Positions 1 to 11,670 of a stretch of 64,000 bases of DNA are shown here, piece after piece. Position 1 is the stretch's first letter, and each line of letters opens with the position of its first letter. This stretch comes from Holothuria scabra (lineage: Eukaryota; Echinodermata; Holothuroidea; Aspidochirotida; Holothuriidae): assembly GCA_037179385.1 (NCBI GenBank), contig CM074189.1:23559648-23623647 (forward strand), in the 5' to 3' direction. The notes beneath the pieces are model-generated. The model saw nothing but the letters and a program-made list of their open reading frames with translations, was not told the origin of the DNA and ran no database searches. The translations under genes and the position numbers were made by a program.

Positions 1-14
1 CTAAAATTTTTTAG

Positions 15-3000
15 AACATTGTTTACTGAGGAGATGAATCTAGTGGCTGCTACTGCTGCATTGAAGGTGTTAAAAGCACAACAGCAGGATTTACAGGAAC
101 AAGCTGCAACCAGTAAGAAAGAGAAGGATGCCCTCTTTGCTAAATACAAACAAATTCAAGACTTTCAGACTCTAACAGTGAGTAGCTAAAATATAAACTT
201 AGTTGGTTTGTGTCATTCTCAATCTCGTAAAATGCTGGTAATGAATTATGGTAAATAATGGTAGATGTGGCTTCATATTTCAATCTTGTTTTCACAACTA
301 TTTCTAAAATATGATTTTTCCCCCATTCAGCTTAGTTTCATCATTGCATGTAACCCTAGATATGTCTCTATTTCAGATGTAGTACTTGTGGTTGGATCAG
401 TTTTAGCAACACACCAACACAGTTCTGTTGCATAGAGTCAGCTAGATTCAAAAAGTTTATATTCGGTTTCAAATACGGTTCAAGTTTGGTCTCAAATATG
501 GTGAAACATGTTCAAGTACTCCATCATGAGACGCCTCTTACGCACAACAGGTGGGAAATATTGTGGGTACATCAACCCCCCCCCTTCTCATCCAAGGGGG
601 GAGGGGGTCATGTGCTAATGTTGAGGAAGTATCTGGCTGTTTTCAATTACATCCTAACTTTGATCCATTCAAAACAATTTTTAATTGTCCAAGTTATTGT
701 TTAGTCATGTGAGTATTTTATTGAGTGAAGTTTTATTTTTGCAAAACAATTTTTATTTTAGCAAATATTAATATACCAGCTTCTAAACATTTGTACATCA
801 TGTTTTTAAATGGTACACAAAATGTCTCAATGTGATACTGTAGAATAGAACTATTCATTTAAAGCAAACGAATGAAATTCCTAAGAGGTAATCTCGATAA
901 GAAAGTATTCAAAATATTAAAAACAAAAGCTGGCAAACCCTTTATTCTTCATCCAATGTCAATAAGTTAGAAAAATTGAAGAAAAATAAAGTTATGAAAT
1001 TTGTTCTGTAGCCTGATTGTTAATGAGACTGTTAATGTGATTTCTTTTCAGGACAGGAAGCAGAGTTTGATTCAAGTTCTTATTAAGGAAAACTTGAACA
1101 GCCGTCAAAAGCTGAATGACAATAGACTAAAGGTAAACATAATTGTTGTACTTGGAAATAGTTCACCTCAGTTCTTGTATAAAACACAGCAGCTCTAATA
1201 GATGTAGTCTGTAGCAGCTGTAACCTGTAGCAGCTGTAGCCTTCATTTCCCCTTAGCCATCAGCAGCCATTTAACTCAATTAACTTCAACAGGTGAAATG
1301 ACCATCACTTGATACTATGGCACACTGTGTTGAAGCATTGTTAGTGACAGCCAGAAAGCCATGTAATTTGTAAACAATAGATCAGCTGTTCAGCTGAAGA
1401 CACAGTTGCATACACCTGTGTTGGCTATAGAAAAATTTGGTTGGTTGACTACAAATCTTTTAATAGAAAGATTATGTCATGAGAGGTTTGCCTCATCTTT
1501 TCATTCATAGAGGGGAATATTGCATTTGTTACACACAACACTTAAATACATTTAAAAGAAATCATTTAGCAAGTAAAATCAATTGTAAGGACCCAACCCA
1601 TTTCAATGGTGGTAGAGAGCCTGCTAGTGTGTTTCTTGGCCGATGTAGGGTGCTTCTATTCTGTTGGACCACTGAGCAGGAAAGTAGCCGAGGAGTCGGC
1701 AGTTGCTAAAATGCAATCTAATAGACTCCAATGGAGTCTAAGCTGTTCAGTAGGGAAAAACTGTGTCTCTTTTACTACGGAAGTGTAGAAGGGACACAAA
1801 GTTGTTGAGTTACCCACATGACAAGATGACAACAATCTGCAAATTGAAGAATTGACGAGATGGTAATATGACAAAATTTTGAATTTTATCACTTTGACGA
1901 GATACTTTATCTCATCATTGCAACAATTTTCTGTAATTTTACCATTTGTGCAGTTGACAATATCTCAGCAAAGTGATAAAATTCCAAATTTTGTCACAAT
2001 ACCATCTCGTCAACTGGTCAATATGCAGATTTTTGTCATTTTGTCATGTGGGTAACTCCACAATTTTATGTCCCTTCTACGCTTTCGTACTTTTACTGAA
2101 CAGTTGAAGTTAGTACAATGGACAATATGACCTCCATTATCATGGCAAAATTTGTTCCCATATATTCAATTATTTGACTCTTTGATTAAAACGCATGTAT
2201 TGTCCTTTCTTTCAATTCACAGATAGAACGCTATGCACAGACAGCTATTTGTGAACATGAGGCTGGCATTATTGCCATGGCAACAAGCTTAAAAGATACT
2301 TCAGCCAATGAAATCCAGGCATTCAGTGGTCTTTCACTTGAAATGTTGCAGCTAACCAAACTGGCTGGGTGAGAAGAGAATATGCTGTGGAATAAGCCCA
2401 ACCTACAAACCTTGAACAACACATTCACATATAGGCAGAGCTGCCAACCCTGCCAACAACAGAATTTCCAGCAAAAAATCAGAATCTTACAAAACAAAAC
2501 TTACAACCTTGTACAATAACTGGACAGCATACTGTTTTTTGAGAAGTTGTGCAATTTGTGCCAAGGTCATAATAATGGGTTGTGGGGAAACTGAGTTCAC
2601 TCCACTTGTACAGGAATCCAAGTACTGTGGGTGATATCTGGCATCTGCAGTGAAGCACACATATTAGAAATGCAAACTGCAAACTTTATATCAATGCATG
2701 TCACTATGTTTGGTAAATGAAGCTATAATTCAGAATTTTGAAGAAAAAAAAAAAGGATTTGACAAGAAAAACAGAATGCCATATTTTCTCCCCAAAACAG
2801 AATTATTCTGGCAAAAACAAAATGGTTGGCAGCTCTGTGTAGGGCAGGCGCCCTCAATGTCATTTTTAAAAGCAGCTCATTGAGTTGGTTCTTCAACAAA
2901 TTTGTCCAAACCTTACAAGTTTCTTCACATACCAATGATAAATAACCTAGACAATCCCTATATCCTACATACCAAATAACTGCTTTATGAGTGAGTTCTT

Positions 3001-6000
3001 AATGGTTCCATTCGGTGTAAAAAATTTGTGACCTGACCAGACACTTTTCAAATTATGCACAAAACTGCCAGGCGCCCACAAAATTAATTTTTAGCTCACA
3101 CATGTACAATTGTGTGAGGTTTTCAAATGGGGCAGATTGCGCCAACTTTTTAACAAAAGTCTTCTTCTTCCTCATTTTTTGAGATTCGGGCTGAAATTTT
3201 GGTGTATGATTGCTTTGGAGGAGAGCATTCATACCTACCTACTTGCATTCTAATACAGAAAATTTAAGTTGTGTTTTGAAGTTTGTTTTTAAGGGCTGAG
3301 TTCATTTTGCCTGCTGAGCGGTTAGTTGTTTATTTATTGCACTAATAGCAGTGTGCTTGGTTGTGTGTTCAGTTCTTATCTTGCACATATATGCAGGCTA
3401 TTTAACCTGGTTCTTAACATTACAGCTGCTTGAGCAAAGCATTCACAGTACTGTCACTGTATGCTTGTGTAGGTGGTCTCCTAATCAGTTGTGGTCAGCT
3501 ATTGTGGAGAGAATAGACCAGGCGGAGGAGGGGGGGGGGGTATCTTCACCGGAAAGCGAAATTTATGAGACCAATTGGATTTGGTCAATTTTGGGTTGCT
3601 GATTCTGAAAATTGAGGGTATACGAGGGGAGGGGGGAATGAAATGGAGTTTACAGAAGTGGAACCTGGGATGCTCCTTCCCTGGAAATTGAATTGGTGGG
3701 AGGGAAATTTTGTCAATTTGATAGAAATTGATATGCTTTGTACATGAAAATATGGAAGAAGTTGAGAGGAAAATTTATGGTCATTCCTCAGAAATACACA
3801 TTTTTCCAGTTCACATGGTTTTCCAGATTTGTGTTTGGGGTGGGGATTCCAAGGTCTGGGGCATGTGGTAAGAGAAGGGAGAACCTTCACTATTTGTGAA
3901 GTATTTGGAAGTTCATTGAATAAAAAAACATGCTTTGAAATCTATAGCAAAGTGAAAATTCAAGGTCCTGATTTTAGAGTTGCTATGAAATATTGAAAAG
4001 CAATCTATTAATCAATCGATTAATCAATCATTCATTTTTGGCAGAAAATGTTTTCCTTTGATTCATTCTCTAGAGGGGAGCTAAGGCCTACTAATCAGCT
4101 ATCAATTGCCCGCTTTAATACTTCTTCACCAGCTTTGGGAGGAGATGCTGTACATCGTATACAAGCTGCTCTCCACTTTCCAGCATATAAAGTGAGTATT
4201 GGAGGGTGGGGTGGGGAGAGGTAGATTTTCAAGGATGTGCTCACAGACCCTCACAACTAATACTAATTAAAATGTCAAAGAAAGGGTTAAAGGACCCAGA
4301 ATTGGAAAAATTTAGCAGCTCAAATAAGTTTATTATGATAACCTAAGAAACAGTAACCTTTAATAAGGCAAAGAAAAAGAGATTCTCTCCTGTAGAGACA
4401 GACACTTATCAATATTAACTCCCAATTTGCTAGGAGGAAAGCAAAATTTTCAACTCTTGACTGCTCTTACCTGAGATTGAAATCAAACTTTTAAATGAAA
4501 AGATGCTTGGATTATGAAGCTTGAACAGATGGTGGTCTAAAACATATTGAGGCCTTGTGTGCACACTTCCTTGAAGAAATTAATTTGTCTATGAGTGTAA
4601 TTTTTTTAGAAATTTTCTACATGATTCCCACATATATCCTGACATTCTGGTGAAATTTGGTCCCATCTTTGACTCTTTTTAGTTCATTTCACCCAATTCA
4701 CTGCATCTTTTTCTGTTATAGGTTACACTGTATAACACATTTGTGTATGTGTGTCTTAAACCTCAAGTAACTGATTTGTCCGTGAAGTACTTAATGTGGA
4801 TGTCTAAAATTGTTGTTTATTGTATGTTCCTCTGTCCATATACAGGCACCTGAGAAACTGCTGAGTCATGTGATTCAGATGAAATGTGAAATTGCAGACA
4901 TAGAGGGCCTCCTAACAATGAGAGAGCTGCTGCAGAACACTTTGTCATCGTTTCATGCAAAGGACATTGATGTCATTCAACACATTAAAGGTAGGACTAG
5001 GCATGTTGACCTTGTTAAACATTTGCGTAGATTGCCTGAATTGGCATCACATTGATTACTCATTGGAGGAAAAGCAATGGTACATATGGCTGCATGTATT
5101 AGGATTGGCCCTGCATATGTAGGGTTAGATAGATAGAGTTTTATGGCTGGTTTCCAATCTACTGTTTCAAGTCGAGCCGGCTGCTGCCTTTTTCCAGTTG
5201 TGGCTCACTGTCTTGTTTCCCCACTCCATTGCTTATGCGGAGCATCACGCACAACAGCAGTAGGTTCCATTCTTAAGAGTCTTTGGTACGACTCGACCTG
5301 GGAATAAAACCTGGGCCTTCCACATGAGAGGCAGATGCTCTTACCGTTAGACCAAACACGTGGTCTGCACATGTAGGGGCACCATGCACCGTTTTTGAGT
5401 AGTCAATAAACTAGCTGTGGGTGCTGGTTTGTTTTGTCTCTAAAGGAAGGCATACTTTTTGCTCTGTGGTACCATCCACAGAAGACAGGATTCACCTCAA
5501 GAAAAGTAAATTTCATGACTTTTCCATGACTATTTCATGACCAAATTATATATAAGATTTGATTAAAGTTTGAAAGGGTGACAATAATGACAAATAAATG
5601 AGTAAATCTACTTGTAAAAATTTAAAAGACTAATCTGGACTAAACTTCATGAAGACTTTTCTACGATTCTCATTTTTAAAATATTGCATAACTTTTCCAG
5701 GCCTAGAAAATGAAATTTCATGACTTTTCCATGACTTTTCCAGGCTGTGGGAACCCTGATAAGGTTTATAGTCAGAATTGAGACAAAGTACTTTAACATT
5801 TAGAAAAAGAATGTAGCACAACCGATCCATCTTCTTTAAAGTCTGACTCTGTAGGAGTGGCCATGCTTGTTCTGTTTTGACAGGCTGACTGCATGGTCAA
5901 GTGGTCAGGGAATCAGACATGCAGCTGGGAGATCTGGAGTTTGACTCCTGGCAGGGTCATACCAAAGACTTTCAAATTGGAACCTACTCCCATTGTGCTG

Positions 6001-7488
6001 AGTTCTCAGCATAAGCAATGGAGTAGGGAAAACAAGCCAGTGAGCCACAGCTGGAAAAAGGCTGTAGCCAGCCCAGCTTAAATCAATTGTTTAGAAATGG
6101 AACCGTAAAATCTCATCTTACCAACTTTTTCTGTTTTCCAGAGCTCTGTGAGCGTGTTAAAGCTCAAGACAACAAACAGAATGAACAGCTTGGTCCCGTT
6201 CTTCAAGCTAGACTAACAGAGGGTGCTGAGGCCATCAACTTTTGTACAAAGACAAAGTCAGACCTGGCTGCTTGGTAAGAGCCTTATTTTATTTTGAGTA
6301 GGTACCCAAGCAATCTAATCAAAAGCACAAAACATAGTTATTGCCCTCATTGAAATGATTGTCCCAGAGATAATACATCCACTGTAGTAGCAGCTCTCAG
6401 CCCATGTCTTTTGACAAGTTATAAATATCATTTTAATTTTCTACTTGTTATGACTTTGGATGATTTTTTTTGAAGTCACCCATGATGTAGATGGAGAGTT
6501 GTCATTGAAACAAAACACCTTGCCAGAGGACTTAATGTATTAAAACAGCCATGATGGTCCTCCCAGATTATGTCAAGTTGAAAGGAAATTGATGAAACAG
6601 TTGTAAAATTGTGTTAAGATCCTTCAACTTCCACCCCATAAAGTTCCTTAGGAAAGATCATTAAAATCTTTCTGTGTGAAAGTGAATTTTCTTAACCTTG
6701 AAACATTTTTTAATCTCTTGCAGTAGAATAAGCCAGTTCAGAGTTCAATACCCCTAGGACCTATGACCTGAGGAGTCTTGTCACGCGCTATGCATAGGTT
6801 TGTGCACTGTGCACTATGTGTTACTATGGCAACAGTGGCTACTTGGAAGAGCTCGTACCCTTATAACCTTTGACCTTCAGAACAAAATAGTAACTCTAAA
6901 CTGGCTTATTAAAGGTTAATGATGGACCATGCTTTGCAACAGGATAACGCATGGTCAGGGCCTAAAGCAAGCAATGCAAATTCAGCACAGCCAGAGTGCA
7001 TCCATTGATGGCATTAATCTGAGAATGAATTATCCTGATCTAATGCATGGGTCAGAGTTTTTTAGTTAAAACATGTTTGTTCATTCACATAGAATATTTT
7101 ACTTAAAAAGACAGAAAATGGATGAATTTTTTGTTTCTAAATAACCCTATTAAAACAACATGACCCCTAGTAAAATAGAGTAGATGAGCATGTTATTTAT
7201 TGCAGAGATTATTGTGGGATAAGGTTTGGTCACCTGCCTGGAATGGACCATTTGAAATTGAGGATTATCACAAAGTGTAAATGAACCTGAACTTTTTTTT
7301 CCACACTAGATATAAGTTTCCTTCTTTGAAATTGTTTTTGTTTTGCTATCTCCTCTAGGTGGGACCAACCAGCTCAGCATTTGACCCCATGGGTCAAAGT
7401 TGATGATCTCACCTTTTCCCAGTGGATGGACAAGTGGATCATGGGAGTGTCACAATTAAAAGAAATGACTGAGACTGCTGGTACTTAG
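15..7488 (+). CDS. HAUS5: HAUS augmin-like complex subunit 5, C-terminal part (5' end outside window)
   Basis: Seven exons join in phase: 15-177, 1052-1132, 2223-2368, 4074-4191, 4846-4990, 6142-6274 and 7359-7488 (TAG stop). All have AG acceptors and GT donors. They encode 304 residues, about half of a protein that is roughly 630 residues in vertebrates. The first two exons are rich in Gln, Lys and Glu and look like coiled coil. The last two exons create a Trp-Trp pair followed by DQPAQH, then a Trp-rich tail with SQWMDKW, which I recall as the HAUS5 C-terminus. HAUS5 belongs to the eight-subunit augmin complex, which recruits gamma-tubulin ring complex to existing spindle microtubules and drives branching nucleation. 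The assignment rests on remembered similarity of the C-terminus; the exon structure itself is firm. Introns 2 and 5 carry a fold-back element and two SINEs. Confidence 0.78.
1743..2103. repeat. Fold-back (long inverted repeat) element
   Basis: Arms at 1743-1904 and 1961-2103 are near-perfect reverse complements, starting with CTGTTCAGTA and including GTAGAAGGGACA and GAGTTACCCACATGACAA. A loop of about 56 bp separates them. Size and form fit a non-autonomous DNA transposon. It ends 119 bp before HAUS5 exon 3 and would form a long hairpin in the pre-mRNA. Confidence 0.85.
5120..5375 (-). repeat. tRNA-derived SINE, minus orientation
   Basis: Read on the minus strand, the element starts with a tRNA-like head (about 5375-5290): TGGTCTAACGGTAAGAGCAT as A-box region and a degenerate B-box with TATTCCCAGG. 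The body contains GGAACCTACTG, CATAAGCAATGGAGT and CAGTGAGCCACAACTGG. It ends in the common 3' tail with GGCTCGACTTGAA and ATAAAACTCTA. Confidence 0.8.
5884..6080 (+). repeat. tRNA-derived SINE, plus orientation
   Basis: Same family as the copy at 5120-5375, opposite strand. The A-box TGGTCAAGTGG and B-box-like GAGTTTGACTCC are both visible, followed by the body motif CATAAGCAATGGAGT. The 3' tail is shortened. It lies 62 bp before HAUS5 exon 6. Confidence 0.8.
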
Positions 7489-7654
7489 ATGAAAGGCTCA
7501 ATTTCTATTTCCGTGAAAGGGGGCCCAGTTAGTTAAAAACTGAGGGGGAAAACTGCACCTCACTATCTAGCGAACAACTGTGGATAGGTGTGTGGACCAG
7601 GGTAGTGTTAAAGAGTGAAAAGTGACGCTTGTTAATATGGTCAAACTTTTGTAA

Positions 7655-7660
7655 ATTAAA
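7655..7660 (+). terminator. Possible HAUS5 polyadenylation signal (ATTAAA)
   Basis: ATTAAA, the commonest variant of the poly(A) hexamer, lies 167 bp after the HAUS5 stop codon. No AATAAA was seen closer. In AT-rich DNA this hexamer occurs often by chance. Confidence 0.35.
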
Positions 7661-8300
7661 GCCTATAGGTTACAAGGTGACCTTTGTACATCATGGGTAT
7701 GTGACATGACTGGAAGATTGTGGGTGGAAATTGGAAAGGATTCAAGCTATTTGGCTGACATCTATAAAAGAGTCCTGAGTTTGAAAAGTCTTCCTGTGTG
7801 GCAAAAACTTGAGACAATTCATTACCTAAGCTTCCTGCTTCTTTGTGAGAGTTTATTTTCATGGCTCTTCCATGGCATTCCCAGGACCACTCAGAGAATA
7901 CAAATGACCTTCTTTTTGATGTAGTACAGTATTTCAGAAGTGGGCAATAATGAGAACAATGTATTTTGATACTGTAAGTGAGAATTCATTTTGGTATCAT
8001 GAGTGAGAATGGAACACTGCTGATTTATGAAAATTTACATGACTTTCTTGTGACTTCACAGTTTCCCAGAACTCCAGGACTTTCTTTGGCCTTGAAATAG
8101 TTTTCTGAATGTTCATGACATTTCCAGGATTGCTGTGACCGTGGGAACCATGATTAAAGTACAGGCAAATTTGCATGCAGTAGGTCATTGCCTAACTGAA
8201 TTGAAATGTAATGTTTTATAAGATGGTTCTTATGGACTTATTCTAAATCAGAGCCAAAGTTACAACACTTGCTGCACTCTTCACTTGTCGTATTAACCAG

Positions 8301-8690
8301 TAGGGCTGTGAATGTGTAGCTATTAATCGCTAAACGATCGCATGTGGAATAAACATTTAGTACAAAGCTACAAGCCATTAATCTCAAAACCTGTTTTTGA
8401 CAGTTTTTTATCTATTTGTATACTCTGATGATCCCTATTTTTTGTTGAATGGAACATTCTGGGCATATTTGAACCTTGTACTGTAGGCTTCAAAGTTTCA
8501 CAATAATTTCATTTTTCCATGTAACATATCAACTATTATTATTTCTGCATTACAATCGGTATCACTCCCTACATACTGTACTGAAATTGTTTTTTTCTTT
8601 GTGATAAGGTAAAATCGCGATTAATCGCTAAACGATCGCAAATTTTTGAGGTTAAACTTTTAGTTATTTTGCTAAACGTTCACAGCCCTA
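8301..8690 (+). mobile_element. hAT-like MITE with 8-bp target duplication
   Basis: The ends are TAGGGCTGTGAA and its reverse complement TTCACAGCCCTA. The flanks are TTAACCAG (8293-8300) and TTAACCAC (8691-8698), an 8-bp target duplication with one change, as in the hAT superfamily. Internally both halves carry ATTAATCGCTAAACGATCGC. No transposase is encoded. Confidence 0.8.
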
Positions 8691-9483
8691 TTAACCACGA
8701 AGCCAGAAAGTCCACCCCACCCTACATGGGCAACCGTTGACTAGAACATGGTCATGTTAATACTTTTATTACTGAGATTTACTGTTGAAAGTAAATGATT
8801 TGATAAAAACTTTAGCCATTTTATTCGTATGTCATGTTTGGGCATTTAAATTGCAGTATCTCCCTTAAATGTGTAATTTTACGTTTCCTTACAATTGAGT
8901 ACCTAGTTAATGTTATGTGCATAAATTGGCACTTATGAAGACAAGGCCTTTTGCCTTGAAAAGTAGACTGTGGGTCAAAAAGGTTGGGGTACCCTTGTCA
9001 GTTTACACCGTCTTAATGTATGGCAACCTTTTTTAAAATAACCTTGTAATTCCACTTAAGTGCAATACATTTTACAATTCTTCTTGAGTGAGATGTATCC
9101 CACTAAAGTGACATGCACTTCATTGAAGTGGAATTTAATTCCATGTAAGTGAAATTTCAAGGTAAAAGTTAAAATGGCTTGGCATGTAAACATTCCATAC
9201 AAGACAGAAGTCATTTGTTCTAGGTTTTGAATATGCATATTTTCTTCAGAGGGAAACAAAAGCAGGTAAATTGAGTTTGATGAAAAGGATATCACAAACT
9301 TTCACAAAATTGACTCTTTCAAGGAAGTGGTGGATACAATTATTTGTCATTTTTTGAAAATTTAATTTAAAAACAACTTTCCCAGTAGGGCAAGTAGCTT
9401 CCAGAATTCACTTGCTTGCCCTGATAAATTGTTACTTGCCTTAAAATAACAAGGAAGCTTTGTACCCTATTTTGATAAGTGTA

Positions 9484-10225
9484 CGTCAAAGGTCATCTAG
9501 GGTCACCATGGGCTCTGAAACTCTGAAAACCGTTTTAAAATGATATCTCAAGATAGGAAACTTGGATAGATTTCATATTTGACATATGAATGCATTATGG
9601 TGAGGTTACCCCTATTGTTTTGGTGGAGGTCAAAGGTTATGTGGGGTCACCCAAGATCACACCCAACAAATCTTGTTAAAGAAGATACCCCAGGGTAGGC
9701 AACTCAGATAGTTTTCACATTTGGTATGTGGATGTGTTATGGTGAGTGAGTTAGACTGAGTTTTACAGCTTTAGTTCCAACCAATTGGCTCAAGTCGAGC
9801 TGGCCCCAGCCTTTTTGCTCACTGGTTTGTTTTTCCTACTCCATTGCTTTTGCTGAGCACCATGCAAAATGGCAGGTGGTGGTGAAAAATGGTCCCTATT
9901 GTTTTTGGTGGAGGTCAAATGTTATACAGGGTCACCCAAGGTCAAACACTGAAAACATTGTTCACATGATGATTCCGCATCTCAAAAGTGGTTAACTTGT
10001 ATAAATTTTATATTTAGTTTGTGGATGCATTATGAGTAGAAGATGGTCCTTATCAACATCATTTTTGGTGTAGACCAAAGGTCATCTGGGGAAACCCCAG
10101 ACCACACCTTGGAAGACCATGTTTACACAATATCCCAAGGTGTGACACTTGGAGGTTTCCATATTTGGTATGTGGATACATTATGCTGGGGGTAAGATGG
10201 TCCCTATTGTGGGATGTTGGCATTG
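9484..10225 (+). repeat. Degenerate tandem array with AGGTCA half-sites
   Basis: Three to four diverged units of about 165-200 bp repeat the order: GGTCAAAGGTCAT or GGAGGTCAAAGGTTAT, then GGGTCACCC, then a disordered A-rich part, then TTTGGTATGTGGAT, GTTATGG and CCCTATTGT. A minus-oriented SINE fragment (about 9745-9885) interrupts the second unit. Confidence 0.65.
9745..9885 (-). repeat. SINE fragment (3' half)
   Basis: This stretch shares the GGCTCAAGTCGAGCTGG, CTCACTGGTTTG and CTCCATTGCTTTTGCTGAGCA order of the tRNA-derived SINE but lacks the tRNA-like head. Confidence 0.7.
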
Positions 10226-11670
10226 GTGGAAATCATTGGGGGTAACAAGTTTTTTTTTTTTGGAACATGCAATATATATATATATATCTTTGAAATCTCA
10301 ATGGATTTTAGCATTCTGGTTAAGCCAGTCATATTAAAGTTTAATAAACCACTGGTAAACAAACATGAGAAAAGTGCTAGATTACTTTTTTAGCCCAATC
10401 TATTATGCGACTGTCTGCAAATCATGTCCCTGGCAAACACTATTACCAAACCTGACTATCTTAATAAAGGGAAAACAAGAAACATAGAACTTAAATGGAC
10501 AGCTTAAATTACAAAACCCAGAAGTACAACTCATGCTTGGTATAGATAAACTATGTTTATCTGTACTGACTTGTCAAAGCCCCCTGTGGTCATTTTTGTC
10601 CCTTGACTTAATACATTTCTACACATGTTAGTGTTTCCCCTCTGAAGAATCCCCCCTTCCCATCTACCATGCAGCAGCCATCTTGGACATTTCTAAATGC
10701 TTTTGGCTTAATACATTTCTACACAGACTCAGGAAAGTCTTCCCCCCTCCCCTGCCCCCCATGGCACCATACAGCAGCCGTCTTGCCCCCTTCAGTACCT
10801 TGTCTGGTCTGTTTGGTTACTGTGGGTGAGTCCTCCCTCCACAAGCAGGCAAAGTTGCAGGTATACATAGTACAAACTGGACTTGAATTGCTGCAACAAT
10901 ATATTGTGTAATGACAAAATAAACTTTAGTTAAGACTAAAATGAAAATTCAAACAAAATATTGTCACATGATTGAAAATGACCAAATCCTGAATTAGTGT
11001 GACAAGATTCACTAATTTTATAGGCAGGAACAGCATGTTCCCTTTAAGTGGTGTCATACTTAATCAATTATGTACTTCAACTGCATGGATAGTAGTAGTG
11101 CAGCTGACAACATTTTTAAATTGAAAGCTACATCAAAACCAGAGTGACATTCACCTACAGTAAGATGTGCCTATGAAATAATACAACAGATATGTTAAGC
11201 ACCAATTCTACTTTGAATTTCAATGCATTGTAGGATGTATGGAAAATAAATAAACCACAGTGCTGGTTGCATGACTTTCATGATGAAAATAACATTCACA
11301 CACACCTTTATCAACATCTCAAGATTGGATATCATTAGATTATGTGATGCTACCATTAGAGACAAAAGGTTACGATCTCTCTGAGATTAAGATGCCTCAC
11401 AGGTAAATCACCATCAACTCTTGTTCATGCCTGTAGGGTTCCTGACTGGTCAAGAGAACTTTGGCCACAAATGCAGGAATACACTCCATAAAATCTCTCT
11501 GCTTGGACTGATGGTGCACTAGGTAGATATTGCAAATTGCATTTGAAAATTCTAAATCTTGCTTCCATAAAACTTAGGCACCTCTGTTCTTAGTCCTTGC
11601 ACTAAAAGAAGCATGTTGTTGATTATTCTACGACCAGTTTGTTACTTGGGGGAGATGTCAGCCAGTCAAA

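Larger units (their letters stand above)
178..7358 (+). other. HAUS5 introns
   Basis: Intron 1 (178-1051) shows only low-complexity runs. Intron 2 (1133-2222) carries the fold-back at 1743-2103. Intron 3 (2369-4073) holds two dispersed repeats at about 2870-3080 and 3090-3345, plus G-rich runs. Intron 4 (4192-4845) ends with a remnant of a SINE-like 3' tail at about 4718-4765. Intron 5 (4991-6141) holds two oppositely oriented SINEs and a short dispersed repeat between them. Intron 6 (6275-7358) has no feature I recognise. Confidence 0.6.
7489..11670. other. Convergent intergenic region between HAUS5 and EIF3F
   Basis: The region holds a copy of the TTTCCATGACTTTCC-type dispersed repeat (about 8030-8155), a hAT-like MITE (8301-8690), a degenerate tandem array (9484-10225) interrupted by a SINE piece, and a roughly 105-bp two-unit tandem repeat at about 10606-10800. 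No open frame with family resemblance was seen on either strand. Confidence 0.6.

Noticed and set aside
5285..5375. tRNA gene on the minus strand
   Set aside because: A- and B-box-like motifs are present but degenerate, and the sequence continues into a body and tail shared with other copies, so it is a SINE head.
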